Assembly: GCA_009738435.1 (NCBI GenBank) | Contig: CP046522.1 | Span: 2,883,249-2,947,248, forward strand | DNA from: Clostridium bovifaecis | GTDB taxonomy: Bacteria; Bacillota; Clostridia; Clostridiales; Clostridiaceae | DNA: 64,000 bases | Reading direction: 5' to 3' | Notes under the pieces: generated by a model | The model's input: only the letters and a program-made list of their open reading frames with translations | Database searches by the model: none | What the model was told of the DNA's origin: nothing | Program-made: the position numbers and the translations under genes | Part shown: positions 1 through 9,480 of the stretch, piece by piece | Numbering within the stretch: the first letter of the stretch is position 1 | Layout: each line of letters begins with the position of its first letter

Positions 1-430
1 CAAGAGTAATATCTAAATATCCCTTATGGTCTATATTTTCAATCATATACTTACATATAGACTTGATAAAAGTGCTTTCATTTAATTCTAGTATTTGTTC
101 CATTAAAAATTCTTTCAGTGACTTTTTAGCACTAATAAAATTAAATGGCGATATCTCATCCTCATCCCTATCCCTGCTATAGTTTCCATGTCCATAATCA
201 TCAAATTCAAGATATTTTATAAAGCTTTTATAGTCTATTTCATCTTTTGGCTTTTCTGAATCATTCTTTTTGTACTCTGCATCAAGTACAGGATTTTCTT
301 GAAGCTCTTTTTCTATATAATTTTGAATTTCAAAATTGGACATTTGAAGTAACTTTACTGATAGCTGCATCTGTTGAGTCATTATTAACTTTTGTTCTTG
401 AGTTAAATTTAGCTTAAACTCCATCTTCAT
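1..430 (-). CDS. rpoN: RNA polymerase sigma-54 factor, N-terminal part (runs off the window)
   Basis: This is the first ~143 codons of sigma-54, the sigma factor that needs AAA+ enhancer-binding proteins to open -24/-12 promoters. The start is ATG at 430-428 after a GGTGAT ribosome site. The translation begins MKMEFKLNLTQEQKLIMTQQ and continues with MQLSVKLLQMSNFEIQNYIEKEL and an ENPVLD motif, which is the glutamine- and leucine-rich Region I that contacts activators. An acidic stretch (Region II) follows. The core-binding and HTH/RpoN-box regions lie beyond base 1. It is read away from the rest of the window and has no operon partner here. Confidence 0.9.
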   Translation of the reverse strand, partial: MKMEFKLNLTQEQKLIMTQQMQLSVKLLQMSNFEIQNYIEKELQENPVLDAEYKKNDSEKPKDEIDYKSFIKYLEFDDYGHGNYSRDRDEDEISPFNFISAKKSLKEFLMEQILELNESTFIKSICKYMIENIDHKGYLDITL

Positions 431-560
431 ATTTTATCACCACTTTATATTATAGTACTTCACTTACTTATATTATATCATAAGAATAGATTATTTAATA
501 ATTAAAAATTAGAGGTTATTTATACTATGCTCTTTTTGTGACTATATAAATCCCTATAAA

Positions 561-590
561 ATAAAAAACGCCAACATTCGTCGGCATTTT
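561..590 (-). terminator. Rho-independent terminator of the trmL-degV operon
   Basis: Arms 569-575 and 580-586 form a 7-bp stem with one G-U pair and a 4-nt loop. On the minus strand a T-rich run follows. It lies just past the degV stop codon. Confidence 0.8.
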
Positions 591-604
591 ACTTATTTAT
601 TTTA

Positions 605-1441
605 TTAATTATATTTTTCTATAAATGCTACTCCACAGGCATTAGGTCCCGCATGGGTACCTACCACACATCCTACTTCACATTCAATATAATTCACCCT
701 TCTACTAGTTAATTCTTCCTGTAAAGTCGGAAGGATATCTTTATTATCTATATGCAGCAATATGCTAGGTTCTTGATTATTTAACTTATCTAGATGGTTT
801 AATATGATTTTAATTGCCTTTTTGGTCCCTCTTACCTTATCTAAAACCTCCATTTTTCCATCTACTGAAGCAAGAATTAATTTAATATTTAATAAATTTC
901 CTATTGCCCCGGCAGTTTTAGAAAGTCGTCCTCCCTTAACTAAGTTGTCCAAACTTACAAATACATAACTACTTTTTACATGTGGGATAGTTTCCTTTAA
1001 AGTTCTTTCAATTTCTTTAATGGAATATCCTTTTTCCCTTAGCTCAGCTGCCTTCATTACTAATAATCCTAAGCCAGCAGTTACATTTAGGCTATCAATG
1101 ATTGCTATATTATCACTTTCCAGCATTTCCTTAGCAATGCCTGCTGATTGATATGTACCACTCATTTTAGAAGAAAGATGAATAGAAATGATTTTATAGC
1201 CTTCATCCAGATACTTTTTATATGTTTCATAAAATCTATGAGGATTTATTCCTGCAGTTGTAGGGAATGTATCACCTTCATTTATTCTTCTTAGAAATTC
1301 TCTTATATCTATATTTACGCCGTCTAAATAACTTTCTTCTCCGAAGTTAACTATAAGAGGTATTACTTCTATATCATAGTTTTCTATGACTTCCTTGTTT
1401 AAGTCGCACGTACTATCAGTAATTATTTTAATTTTTTCCAT
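605..1441 (-). CDS. DegV family protein (fatty-acid-binding)
   Basis: A 278-residue DegV-fold protein. Family members bind a long-chain fatty acid; in Firmicutes some feed the FakA kinase. The N-terminus carries KIITDSTCDL, the usual DegV opening, and SSKMSGTYQSA near residue 90 matches the conserved SGTY fatty-acid contact. The C-terminus has GTHAGPNACGVAF, typical of the second lobe. Length is normal. It starts 12 bp after the trmL stop and is followed by a terminator, so trmL and degV form a two-gene operon. No fakA gene lies nearby, so the partner cannot be read from here. Confidence 0.9.
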   Translation of the reverse strand: MEKIKIITDSTCDLNKEVIENYDIEVIPLIVNFGEESYLDGVNIDIREFLRRINEGDTFPTTAGINPHRFYETYKKYLDEGYKIISIHLSSKMSGTYQSAGIAKEMLESDNIAIIDSLNVTAGLGLLVMKAAELREKGYSIKEIERTLKETIPHVKSSYVFVSLDNLVKGGRLSKTAGAIGNLLNIKLILASVDGKMEVLDKVRGTKKAIKIILNHLDKLNNQEPSILLHIDNKDILPTLQEELTSRRVNYIECEVGCVVGTHAGPNACGVAFIEKYN

Positions 1442-1453
1442 AGTAGCTACCCC

Positions 1454-1939
1454 CTATTTCATTCCTGGAAATCCAAGCTGCCTTAAAGCTTCATATGCCA
1501 CTATGGCCACAGTGTTTGAAAGATTTAGGGATCTTGTGGTTGTGTTCACCATAGGAACCCTAATCCTGTTTTCTACATATCTATCTCTTATGGAATCAGG
1601 CAAACCTGAGGATTCTCTGCCAAAAACAATAAAATCCCCTTGTTTATAGCTTACTTCATCATGATGATATTTAGTATCTTTTGTAGTAGATAGATAAATA
1701 TTAGCCTTAGGATATTTTTCTATCATATCATCAAAGGATTCATGAATTTCTATATCTAGTAACGGCCAATAATCTAAACCAGACCTTTTTACCTGTTTAT
1801 CATCTATATTAAAACCTAGAGGCTTTATTAAATGCAGCTTGCAGTTAGTTAAAACACAAGTCCTTCCTATATTTCCAGTGTTCTGAGGTATTTCTGGTTG
1901 AAATAATACTATATTTAAATTAGGTTTATCTACTTTCAT
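1454..1939 (-). CDS. trmL: tRNA (cytidine/uridine-2'-O-)-methyltransferase TrmL (SPOUT family)
   Basis: A 161-residue SPOUT (trefoil-knot) methyltransferase that 2'-O-methylates the wobble nucleotide of certain leucine tRNAs. Visible motifs are LFQPEIPQNTGNIGRTC near residue 12 (motif 1), FGRESSGLP near 105 (motif 2) and RVPMVNTTTRSLNLSNTVAI near 128 (motif 3, the knot that binds S-adenosylmethionine). The family is normally 150-165 residues. A GGGGGG ribosome site precedes the ATG. It is the first gene of an operon with degV. Confidence 0.93.
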   Translation of the reverse strand: MKVDKPNLNIVLFQPEIPQNTGNIGRTCVLTNCKLHLIKPLGFNIDDKQVKRSGLDYWPLLDIEIHESFDDMIEKYPKANIYLSTTKDTKYHHDEVSYKQGDFIVFGRESSGLPDSIRDRYVENRIRVPMVNTTTRSLNLSNTVAIVAYEALRQLGFPGMK

Positions 1940-2017
1940 TGTTACCCCCCCTATATTAGTGGAAACTTAATTCTATATTACATTAGTTGTAAAATAAAGT
2001 AAATTAAAAAAATTTAT

Positions 2018-3025
2018 TTATATTATATAATTTATTTTATTTTCCCCAAAATATTTAATTATGTTTTCCGAAAAAAACTTAATCATATAGTTTAGCTGTT
2101 CTTTTTCATATATATACTTCCCATATCCAAACTGCCCATATTTAAAAGCTCTAAATTCTTCCTCCATAGGAAGGATTGTTTTTGGGAAAATACTCATAAT
2201 ATTTCCCTTAGCCCTTTTGGTAAATCTATGAGAAATGACTTCAAATTCTATATCTATTCCTTTAAATCTTGTACTTATATCCTTTAAAAGATTAAGGTAC
2301 TCTTGTTCCCAATTATCATATAAAAACACTGGAGCTATTATAAACCCTAATTTATAACCACCCTCTGCCACCTTAAATGCAGCTTCTAATCTTTTATCCA
2401 ATAAAGGCGTCCTATGCTCAAAAGAACTTATTATTCTGTCTGTATTTATGCTAAATCTAATCATAGTTCTGCTATTGTGTTTTAGTCCTATCAGACTATC
2501 TATATCTGTATATTTAGTTACAAATCTAAACTTAGCATATTCGTTTGCTCCAAAATATTCTATAGCTTTTCCTAGTGCACCAGTGTAATTCTCAACAGGT
2601 ATTGGATCAGAGGTTGCTGCACCTTCAAATATGGTTATGTCCGGTTTTCTCTCATTTATATATTTTCCTGCATTATCCAAGATCTCCTCTGTATTAACAT
2701 GGATTTTTATATAAGGTTTCTTACCCATTTGAGTATTTAAGTAACAATACTCACACATTCCCATACATCCACTAACTAGAGGCAATTGATAATGTGCTGA
2801 TGGTTTACAAGATTGAAAATTCAGAGTTTTCCTTATACCTACTGCCAGTGTGTTTTTTCCTTCTGAATACTTTTCACTCTCATTAGAACCTGGAATTCCT
2901 GTTATACGTCCATTTTTAGAATATTTTATTTCAACATCTTTAAGCTTAAATTCCTCGTAAAGTTTTTTCCCTATTTCATATTCTAAAGCTGCTTCTTCAA
3001 ATATTACTCTTTTAGGCTTAAACAT
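2018..3025 (-). CDS. splB: Spore photoproduct lyase family radical SAM protein (catalytic Cys replaced by Ala)
   Basis: Spore photoproduct lyase reverses the thymine dimer 5-thyminyl-5,6-dihydrothymine in germinating spores. I start at ATG 3025 because the AAAGGA site lies just upstream; an upstream in-frame TTG would put that site inside the gene. The 335-residue product has the radical-SAM cluster cysteines C87, C91 and C94 (GCMGMCEYCY), the conserved Tyr pair 93/95 and ISHRFTKRAKGNI near the C-terminus, all as in SplB. Where B. subtilis SplB, from memory, has the hydrogen-donor Cys141 in an FEASCTSD motif, this protein reads FEGAATSD with Ala137. It may be a divergent paralogue rather than the working repair enzyme. 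It is monocistronic. Confidence 0.82.
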   Translation of the reverse strand: MFKPKRVIFEEAALEYEIGKKLYEEFKLKDVEIKYSKNGRITGIPGSNESEKYSEGKNTLAVGIRKTLNFQSCKPSAHYQLPLVSGCMGMCEYCYLNTQMGKKPYIKIHVNTEEILDNAGKYINERKPDITIFEGAATSDPIPVENYTGALGKAIEYFGANEYAKFRFVTKYTDIDSLIGLKHNSRTMIRFSINTDRIISSFEHRTPLLDKRLEAAFKVAEGGYKLGFIIAPVFLYDNWEQEYLNLLKDISTRFKGIDIEFEVISHRFTKRAKGNIMSIFPKTILPMEEEFRAFKYGQFGYGKYIYEKEQLNYMIKFFSENIIKYFGENKINYII

Positions 3026-3119
3026 AATACTATCCTTTCTCAATAAAAATTAGAGGTTATACATATTTAAATTATTATGGATAGTATTTGAGTAAATATA
3101 ATTCCCTATGCAGACTCAG

Positions 3120-3941
3120 CTATAAAACAAACTTTTCTATTGCCTTGGCTACTCCATCTTTATCGTTAGTATCAGTTACATAGTTTGCCTTTTCCTTTAC
3201 ATAATCTGGAGCATTGCCCATAGCTATCCCTAGACCTGCGTACTCTATCATGGATAAATCATTTTCACCATCACCCATGCAAATAATCTCATCCCTACTT
3301 AGTCCATAGAAATCAGCCAGCACCTTAACAGCACTCCCCTTTGAAATCCCTTTTTTCATTATCTCAAAGTTATCTCCAAGTGAACTTACAACTTCAAAAT
3401 CATTTAGTTTCATTACATCCTCTTTTGCTTTTTTTAAACTATCAAAGTCCTTACTTATGCATATGGCTTTAAGTATTTCATTGTTTCTTTTTTCAAATTC
3501 TTCTTCTAAATTAGCATTTACATGAAGCCTTATCTTCATATCCTCTGGTACATCGTTATTCATCTCAAGATAAGTATAACCTTTTGGGTAAGGTTTAGAT
3601 GAAATGATTGTATCAAAGGTATTATAATAAACCTTAAAGTCATAGTTCTTAGTTACTTCTAATATCTTCTTACATTCCTTTGCACTTAGAGTAGAACTAT
3701 ATATTACTTCATCCCTATCCTTCTCTCTAATATATGCCCCATTTGAAGCTATTATTGGTGCTTTTATGCCTAAAATATGAGCATAATATTTGGCAGATGC
3801 AAATACTCTTCCTGTACAGATTGCTATTTTAACTCCTCTATCATGAGCCGCTTTTATAGCGCTCTTATTTCTATCACTAACTTCTTTATCATCGCTTAAT
3901 AGAGTTCCATCCATATCTAAGCATATCAGTTTAAATGTCAC
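3120..3941 (-). CDS. HAD superfamily hydrolase, Cof/YkrA type sugar phosphatase
   Basis: A 273-residue HAD phosphatase of the Cof subfamily (class IIB cap), acting in the cytoplasm on small phosphorylated metabolites. Motif I is DMDGTLLSDD at residues 9-18, with the nucleophile and the acid-base aspartates. Motif II is AICTGR near 55, motif III includes the KGSAVKVL lysine near 200, and motif IV is GDGENDLSM near 222. The start is GTG, preceded by GGGGAG at 6-bp spacing; the overlapping ATG runs straight into a stop. The substrate cannot be predicted. It stands alone between intergenic regions. Confidence 0.88.
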   Translation of the reverse strand: MTFKLICLDMDGTLLSDDKEVSDRNKSAIKAAHDRGVKIAICTGRVFASAKYYAHILGIKAPIIASNGAYIREKDRDEVIYSSTLSAKECKKILEVTKNYDFKVYYNTFDTIISSKPYPKGYTYLEMNNDVPEDMKIRLHVNANLEEEFEKRNNEILKAICISKDFDSLKKAKEDVMKLNDFEVVSSLGDNFEIMKKGISKGSAVKVLADFYGLSRDEIICMGDGENDLSMIEYAGLGIAMGNAPDYVKEKANYVTDTNDKDGVAKAIEKFVL

Positions 3942-4207
3942 ATTAATCTCCCCTTTAAAATTCTATATATTATAATGTTAATGTTTAATATGACCTATTC
4001 TTTACATTACTAAAGAGTATTATAACATATAAGAATTTTGTAATGCAAAATCCTTAGTTGAGAAGTGGAGCCAATGGAGAATTTTCTGCAGAATATATCT
4101 CCACTTTCTCTGCTGAGTGCCTTAGAGCCTCCACTCCTCCACTTTACATTTTGAACTTGTTTTATCGTTGATTCATAGTTTATTTCAAGTTTGTTCTAAC
4201 CTAATGA
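3942..4207. repeat. Gene-free stretch with a purine/pyrimidine-rich intergenic repeat
   Basis: There is no convincing reading frame. From about 4056 to 4142 the plus strand has GAGAAGTGGAGCCAATGGAG, then after a gap CTCCACTTTCTC and CCTCCACTCCTCCACTT. These purine-rich and pyrimidine-rich halves can pair. The vocabulary (GTGGAG, CCACTT) recurs in other intergenic gaps of this window, for example near 11.0, 11.8, 58.8 and 60.5 kb. Confidence 0.55.
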
Positions 4208-4256
4208 ATAAGTGCTCAATCCTAAGTTTCTACTCTTCTCTGGATTAAGCACTTTT
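4208..4256 (-). terminator. Hairpin terminator downstream of the VanW gene
   Basis: Arms 4210-4222 and 4242-4254 form a 13-bp stem with one G-U pair and a 19-nt loop, 38 bp after the VanW stop on its strand. The T-run is weak, so termination efficiency is uncertain. Confidence 0.55.
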
Positions 4257-4293
4257 AATTTCTAACATCTAACTGCACCAAAGGTGCCTTAAC

Positions 4294-5670
4294 TTATTTT
4301 TTGGTTCCTCTTTTAATTACTCCATTTATCGGTATATAGTAATCATTAGATATTTGCTCCCTACCTATAAGTTTTCCATTTTCATAAATATTTTTATAAG
4401 CTCTAACCCTGTATCCACTACGAGGTTGTTTTACTACTTCTGTTTGGCCTAGTGGCAATGTAGGGTCATCTATATATTTTGTAGTAGGCTCAATTGTACT
4501 ATATACTTCTGTTGTTATGGCATAACTTCTTTTTGCCAAAGATGAATTTGAATATATATTAAAATATATATTTTTATTTGATGTAAATCCTTCAATATAT
4601 ATAGGATAGTCAAAGGTATTTTTGAACTTTAAGTCTATATTTCCCCAATCAACAGTAGCATCTAAGCCTTTCTCAACGTAAGTCGAAGGAAAAGTATGAT
4701 GCACTCTTTCTGTTGTTTTAATATTTCCTTTTAATAAAGCATTATATAGAGTTGAAGATACCTGACATATTCCTCCACCAACACCTGAGTCTAGCTGTTG
4801 ATTTACTATAACTCCCGCTTCTTTATATCCTCTTTCTTTTGTTCTTTCTCCAACAACTTCATTAAAGCTAAAAGTATCTCCTGGCATTAATATTTTTCCA
4901 TTAATGCTCTGCGTAGCTAAACTTATATTGGTTGACCTAGCTTCTGAAGAAGATGTAAAGCTTGTTGAAAATGATCCTATTTTTGAATTAACTGTTTTTA
5001 GCGCTTCCGCTGTAACATTAGCTCCTAGTGATTTTATCGGTGCATCTATATTTATATCTTCTCTACTTTTCCCACTAGCTTTAGATGCAATATCTTCACT
5101 TAACTTCTTACTTTCAAGTTCAAAGCCTTTTTTATCTTCGGTCACTTGAAAACTGCCATTTACTAAACTTATAGTTGCTTCTACTGGTTTGCTATTAATT
5201 TCTTTACTTATAGTACTTATCATATCATCAACTGGCTTATGATTATAAGAAAATTTAAGTTTATATTTCTTTATTTCAGGCTTTTTTATAAGCTTATATC
5301 TAGATATTATATTTAAATCCTTACCATAAGCTAAAGCTCCATCTACAGTTTCAATTATATTGTACTGCGGATTTAATTCCGAATAATTTATTGTATAAGT
5401 CCTTTTTGGAGTTTTAATATTTATTTTTTTGCTAAGTATTGGATTTGAATACTTTTCCCTTAAAATTTGTATAGCTTCTTCCTTACTCTTGCCAGATAAA
5501 TCCACATCCTCAACACTTACACCTGGAAGCATGACATTGTCGAATTTTTGTGTTGTAAAATACACATAGCTAATAGCAGCAGAAATTAGTAGCAAAATGA
5601 CTGCAAATATTAAGTTTCTAACTTTTTTATTGCCTTTTGACCTTGTTGTATTTTTTTTACTTCTAGCCAT
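4294..5670 (-). CDS. VanW family protein with YoaR-like peptidoglycan-binding domain
   Basis: A 458-residue cell-envelope protein. Residues 1-17 are basic, 18-40 form one transmembrane segment, and the rest should be outside the cell. Residues ~45-210 match the YoaR/PG_binding_4 type region in Clostridial VanW proteins. The VanW domain follows at ~225-400, with GDTFSFNEVVGERTKERGYK and GVGGGICQVSSTLYNALL as landmarks. The C-terminus (YRVRAYKNIYENGKLI and onward) resembles a G5-like tail. The family is linked to the vancomycin-resistance cluster accessory gene vanW, but the biochemical role is unknown; no van genes are nearby. It is monocistronic with a hairpin after the stop. Confidence 0.85.
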   Translation of the reverse strand: MARSKKNTTRSKGNKKVRNLIFAVILLLISAAISYVYFTTQKFDNVMLPGVSVEDVDLSGKSKEEAIQILREKYSNPILSKKINIKTPKRTYTINYSELNPQYNIIETVDGALAYGKDLNIISRYKLIKKPEIKKYKLKFSYNHKPVDDMISTISKEINSKPVEATISLVNGSFQVTEDKKGFELESKKLSEDIASKASGKSREDINIDAPIKSLGANVTAEALKTVNSKIGSFSTSFTSSSEARSTNISLATQSINGKILMPGDTFSFNEVVGERTKERGYKEAGVIVNQQLDSGVGGGICQVSSTLYNALLKGNIKTTERVHHTFPSTYVEKGLDATVDWGNIDLKFKNTFDYPIYIEGFTSNKNIYFNIYSNSSLAKRSYAITTEVYSTIEPTTKYIDDPTLPLGQTEVVKQPRSGYRVRAYKNIYENGKLIGREQISNDYYIPINGVIKRGTKK

Positions 5671-5792
5671 TTAACCTCTCCCCTCTTTCCTGTTTATTAT
5701 ACTACAAAATATTAAATAATTACACATGGAATGTTTATACTTTGTTATAGTTTTAAATTATGCTAAAATTTTTTAAAAGGAGTGATAAAATT

Positions 5793-6832
5793 ATGAATTA
5801 TGACAAAATGAAACTTAAAACCTATTTAGAAAACCTATTATTAATTCCTAGCCCTTCTGGATACACTTATAAGGTGATGGAATATATAAAAAGGAACTTG
5901 ATCTTTTAAAGGCTCCATATACTATTACGAATAAAGGAGCTCTAATTGTTACACTAGAAGGAAAAAATAATGAATATCAAAAAACTTTTTCTGCACATGT
6001 AGATACCCTAGGTGCTATGATTCGAGAAATAAAGTCCGATGGAAAGCTTGGTATAAATCTAATAGGAGGTTTTATGGGAAATTCCATAGAGGGAGAAAAC
6101 TGTAGTATTCTAACCCTAGATGATAAAACATATACTGGGACAATTCAAACCCTAAAACCCTCTGTGCATATAAGCGGCAATGAGGCTTATGACCTTAAAA
6201 GAACTCCTGAAAATTTGGAAGTTGTTCTAGATGAAAAGATATTCTCTAAGGAAGATACTTTAAATCTAGGAATTAATATAGGGGACTTTATTTTCTTAGA
6301 TCCTAGAAGTATCATAACAGATAATGGGTTTATTAAAAGCAGACATTTGGATGATAAAGCTAGTACTGCCATACTCCTATATGCAATAGATTATATGATA
6401 AATAATAATATAAACCTTCCTTATACAATTAATTTTTTCATAAGTAACTTTGAAGAGGTAGGTCATGGTGCATCTTCATCTATTCCACTTGCAACTAAGG
6501 AATTTATTTCTGTAGACATGGGGGCACCTGGACTTAATCAAAATTCTTCAGAATATAGTGTCTGTATATGCGCAAAAGATTCATCTGGTCCTTATGACTA
6601 TGAACTTAGAAAAAAACTTATAAATTTGTGCAAAGCAAGTAATATAGATTATAGAATAGATGTCTATCCTAACTACGGCTCAGATGCATCTGCAGCACTA
6701 AAGGCCGGCTTTGATATTAAAGCTGCTCTAATTGGACCTGGTGTCTTTGCTTCTCATGCTTACGAGCGAACTCATATGGACTCACTAATTGCAACTTTAG
6801 ATTTGATTATTAAGTATTGTGAAACTGAATAA
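5793..6832 (+). pseudogene. M42 family aminopeptidase, interrupted by a frameshift
   Basis: Reads as an M42 (glutamyl aminopeptidase/endoglucanase M) co-catalytic zinc peptidase of about 346 residues once one base is restored. ATG 5793 follows AAAAGGAGTG. The first 38 codons give MNYDKMKLKTYLENLLLIPS and end at TAA 5907-5909. Reading continues in the -1 frame through SAHVDTLGAMIR (first metal His/Asp), RHLDDKAS (bridging Asp), NFEEVGHGAS (catalytic Glu pair), SVDMGAPG and SHAYERTHMDS (last metal His). Every metal ligand of the family is present. The break sits in the A-run 5888-5892, where six A's would restore the frame. Either one A was lost, or the assembly is wrong there. Confidence 0.88.
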
Positions 6833-6869
6833 TAGATTAATCAGAAAGGTTATAGAATATTTAGCTGGA

Positions 6870-6916
6870 AAAAATAAAAATGTGTCAGAATAAAATCTTG
6901 ACACATTTTTATTTTT
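6870..6916 (+). terminator. Rho-independent terminator after the M42 peptidase
   Basis: Perfect 18-bp inverted repeat (6870-6887 and 6899-6916) with an 11-nt loop and a T-rich 3' arm. It may work in both directions. Confidence 0.85.
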
Positions 6917-7025
6917 GTTATAAATTCTGTAAAAAAGAAGGTTTTCTTAAAATTTAATAGAATATTGTATATAAAGTAATTTTTTTACACATGTACCTCG
7001 AAGTATAGGATGGTGAATTATATTT

Positions 7026-9221
7026 ATGACTAACCATTTAGTTTATTTTGAAATTTTTAAAAACATTCCAACCCCAGTTATTATACTTAATAACAGTTAT
7101 CATATTTTAGAAATAAATTCATATACTGAAAAATTGTTAAAAAAGTTTACAATAACCCTGTCAGACCTTTCTGACTTATTGATAGATGAATTGCATCACT
7201 ACTTTAATGAGACTTTGCAAGAATATAGTTTTGAAAAACATTTTAATAATATATACATTCAGGTTAAAGCTAGTAAATTTATAAATCCACTTGATAATTC
7301 TAATCTAATTTCTATAATTATTAATGATATAACAGAGCAAAAAAAACTTGAACTTGCTCTTGAAAAAAGTCAAGAACAGCTTGGTCTAATTTTAAATAAT
7401 ATGCCCGTTATGATACAAGCTTTTGATAAAGAGGGTAATATAGTTCTTTGGAATAATGAGTGTGAAAGGACAACGGGATATACACGTGAAGAAGTATTCT
7501 CTGCTAAAAACCCAAGTAAAATTTTATATCCTGACAATAGATATCGAGAACTTCTTGAAGCTAAGTATCAAAAACTAAACTTTAACTATAAAGATATAGA
7601 ATCAACTCTTGTATGCAAAGATGGTACCAAAAAGACTATTTCGTGGTATTCAACTTCCGAACCATCTCCAATATCTAATTGGTTTTATATAAAGTTTGGT
7701 GTAGATATTACTTCCAGAAAACTAGTAGAAAAGAATTTACGGGAAAAGAAAATGCAACTTGAAACAATCTTTAAAGCTTTTCCAGATATATATTTTCGTT
7801 TTGATAAAAATGGTGTATTTCTAGATTGTAAAGTTGAAGACTTTGATGATTTGCTTCTTCCGCCGCAAGAACTTATAGGGAAAAAGGTGGATGAGCTAAT
7901 ACAAGGACCTACCGGACTTGAATTTAAATGTGCTATTATAAAAGCTTTAAAGACAAAATCTTTGGTTGTTTTTGAATATGAGCTCCTTTTAGAAAAAGGC
8001 CTTCAATACTTTGAGGCTCGATTGATACCGCTATCAGAGAGCGAGATAATATCCATAGTACGAAATATTACTGAAAGAAAACAAAGTGATGAGGAACTTC
8101 TAAAAATCGAAAAGCTTAATTCTATAGGAACCTTAGCTGGAGGAGTTGCCCATGACTTTAATAATATACTTACTATAATCCTCGGAAATATATCTCTGCT
8201 TAAAACCTATATAGAACCTAAAGGCAAAATAGCAAAAAAACTCTCAGACATCGAAAAGACTGTATGCCAAGCTAAAAGCTTAACTAAACAGCTTCTCACT
8301 TTTTCAAAAGGTAGTAATCCTTTAAAAAAGATAAGTTATATAAATGATTTAATAAAAGAAACCACTAACTTAGCCTTAAGTGGCTCGAATGTAGCCTGCA
8401 AACTTTACATACCTAATGATTTATGGCCTGTTGAAATAGATCGTGGTCAAATGAGTCAAGTAATAAGTAATTTAGTAATAAACGCTTATCAATCTATGCC
8501 AAATGGGGGCTCTATATCCATCAGGTGCAAAAATATCGAATTGCTTGAAAATGAAATTATCGGTCTTAATCCTGGAAGATACATAAGCATATCCGTGAAA
8601 GACCAGGGTTGTGGAATAAGCAAGGATAATTTAATAAAGATATTTGATCCTTACTTTACCACAAAAAAAACAGGCAGTGGGCTTGGTCTTGCTTCAGCTT
8701 ATTCTATAATAAAGAAGCATAATGGACATATTCTAGCCAAATCCAAGCTGGACAAGGGCTCTGTTTTTCAAGTCTACTTACCTGCTTGTGAAGGAATACC
8801 TGTTGAAATAGAAGAACCTGAACATTCATTAATACATGGTGAAAATAAAATATTAATCATGGATGATGAAACTGATATCAGAAAGGTATTATCTGCTATG
8901 CTAGGGCATCTTGGTTATAAAGTTGAATTATCTAAAGACGGCTTAGAAGCTATAGAATTATATAAAAGAGCCATGATATCGGGTGAACCTTTTGATGCAG
9001 TTATAATGGATTTAACTATTCCTGGCGGCATGGGTGGAGAGGAGACTATAAAGCATCTGCTGCAAATAGATCCAAAAATCAAAGCTATTGTTTCTAGTGG
9101 ATATTCTGCGGGAGGTGTTATCTCCAATTTTGCATGCTATGGATTTAAAGGAGCTATAAATAAACCTTACACCCTTGAAGAATTGAGTAGTGAACTTAGT
9201 AGAGTATTAAGCTGCCAGTAG
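7026..9221 (+). CDS. Soluble PAS-domain hybrid histidine kinase with C-terminal receiver
   Basis: A 731-residue cytoplasmic sensor kinase with no membrane segment. Three PAS-like modules occupy ~8-105, ~117-235 and ~243-352; the last two end in DITSRK and NITERK, the usual PAS-to-kinase linkers. The HisKA phosphoacceptor is His376 in GGVAHDFNNIL, an NtrB-like dimerisation helix. The ATPase domain has N-box NLVINAYQSMPNGG, G1 DQGCGISKDN and G2 GSGLGLASAYSIIK. The receiver begins ILIMDDETDIR (~613), its phosphoacceptor is Asp662 in VIMDLTIP and its conserved Lys is in INKPYTLEEL. No output regulator is adjacent, so the phosphorelay target is unknown. It is monocistronic, and the upstream ribosome site is weak. 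Confidence 0.92.
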   Translation: MTNHLVYFEIFKNIPTPVIILNNSYHILEINSYTEKLLKKFTITLSDLSDLLIDELHHYFNETLQEYSFEKHFNNIYIQVKASKFINPLDNSNLISIIINDITEQKKLELALEKSQEQLGLILNNMPVMIQAFDKEGNIVLWNNECERTTGYTREEVFSAKNPSKILYPDNRYRELLEAKYQKLNFNYKDIESTLVCKDGTKKTISWYSTSEPSPISNWFYIKFGVDITSRKLVEKNLREKKMQLETIFKAFPDIYFRFDKNGVFLDCKVEDFDDLLLPPQELIGKKVDELIQGPTGLEFKCAIIKALKTKSLVVFEYELLLEKGLQYFEARLIPLSESEIISIVRNITERKQSDEELLKIEKLNSIGTLAGGVAHDFNNILTIILGNISLLKTYIEPKGKIAKKLSDIEKTVCQAKSLTKQLLTFSKGSNPLKKISYINDLIKETTNLALSGSNVACKLYIPNDLWPVEIDRGQMSQVISNLVINAYQSMPNGGSISIRCKNIELLENEIIGLNPGRYISISVKDQGCGISKDNLIKIFDPYFTTKKTGSGLGLASAYSIIKKHNGHILAKSKLDKGSVFQVYLPACEGIPVEIEEPEHSLIHGENKILIMDDETDIRKVLSAMLGHLGYKVELSKDGLEAIELYKRAMISGEPFDAVIMDLTIPGGMGGEETIKHLLQIDPKIKAIVSSGYSAGGVISNFACYGFKGAINKPYTLEELSSELSRVLSCQ

Positions 9222-9292
9222 CCTTGCAAATTACCGAGTTTAAAGTTTAAAGTACATAAAATTGTATGCGGTTTGACGCTTGCTTATAAAAG

Positions 9293-9338
9293 GAAAGTTC
9301 ACAGTAATATGTATCGTATTATATTACCATGAACTTTC
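9293..9338 (+). terminator. Hairpin downstream of the hybrid kinase
   Basis: Outer arms GAAAGTTCA (9293-9301) and TGAACTTTC (9330-9338) are perfect, and an inner GTAATAT/ATATTAC pair extends the stem. It lies 70 bp after the kinase stop and is followed by TATTTTC. Confidence 0.6.
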
Positions 9339-9480
9339 TATTTTCATCATAGAGGTTCTTTAATATTTTTATGTTTTTCTATTGTAGCGGGCTACCTTTC
9401 TTAGAAACTAATAATATGTTATTACTTTTCCATCTTCAGTAATTGTTTTAATATTACCATTAGCATACTTATATTTTAAG

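Noticed and set aside
5793..6832. Programmed -1 ribosomal frameshift in the M42 peptidase gene.
   Set aside because: The tract is only five A's followed by GG, without a proper heptamer slippery site or a clear downstream stimulatory stem. Four other genes show similar contractions, so a lost base is simpler.
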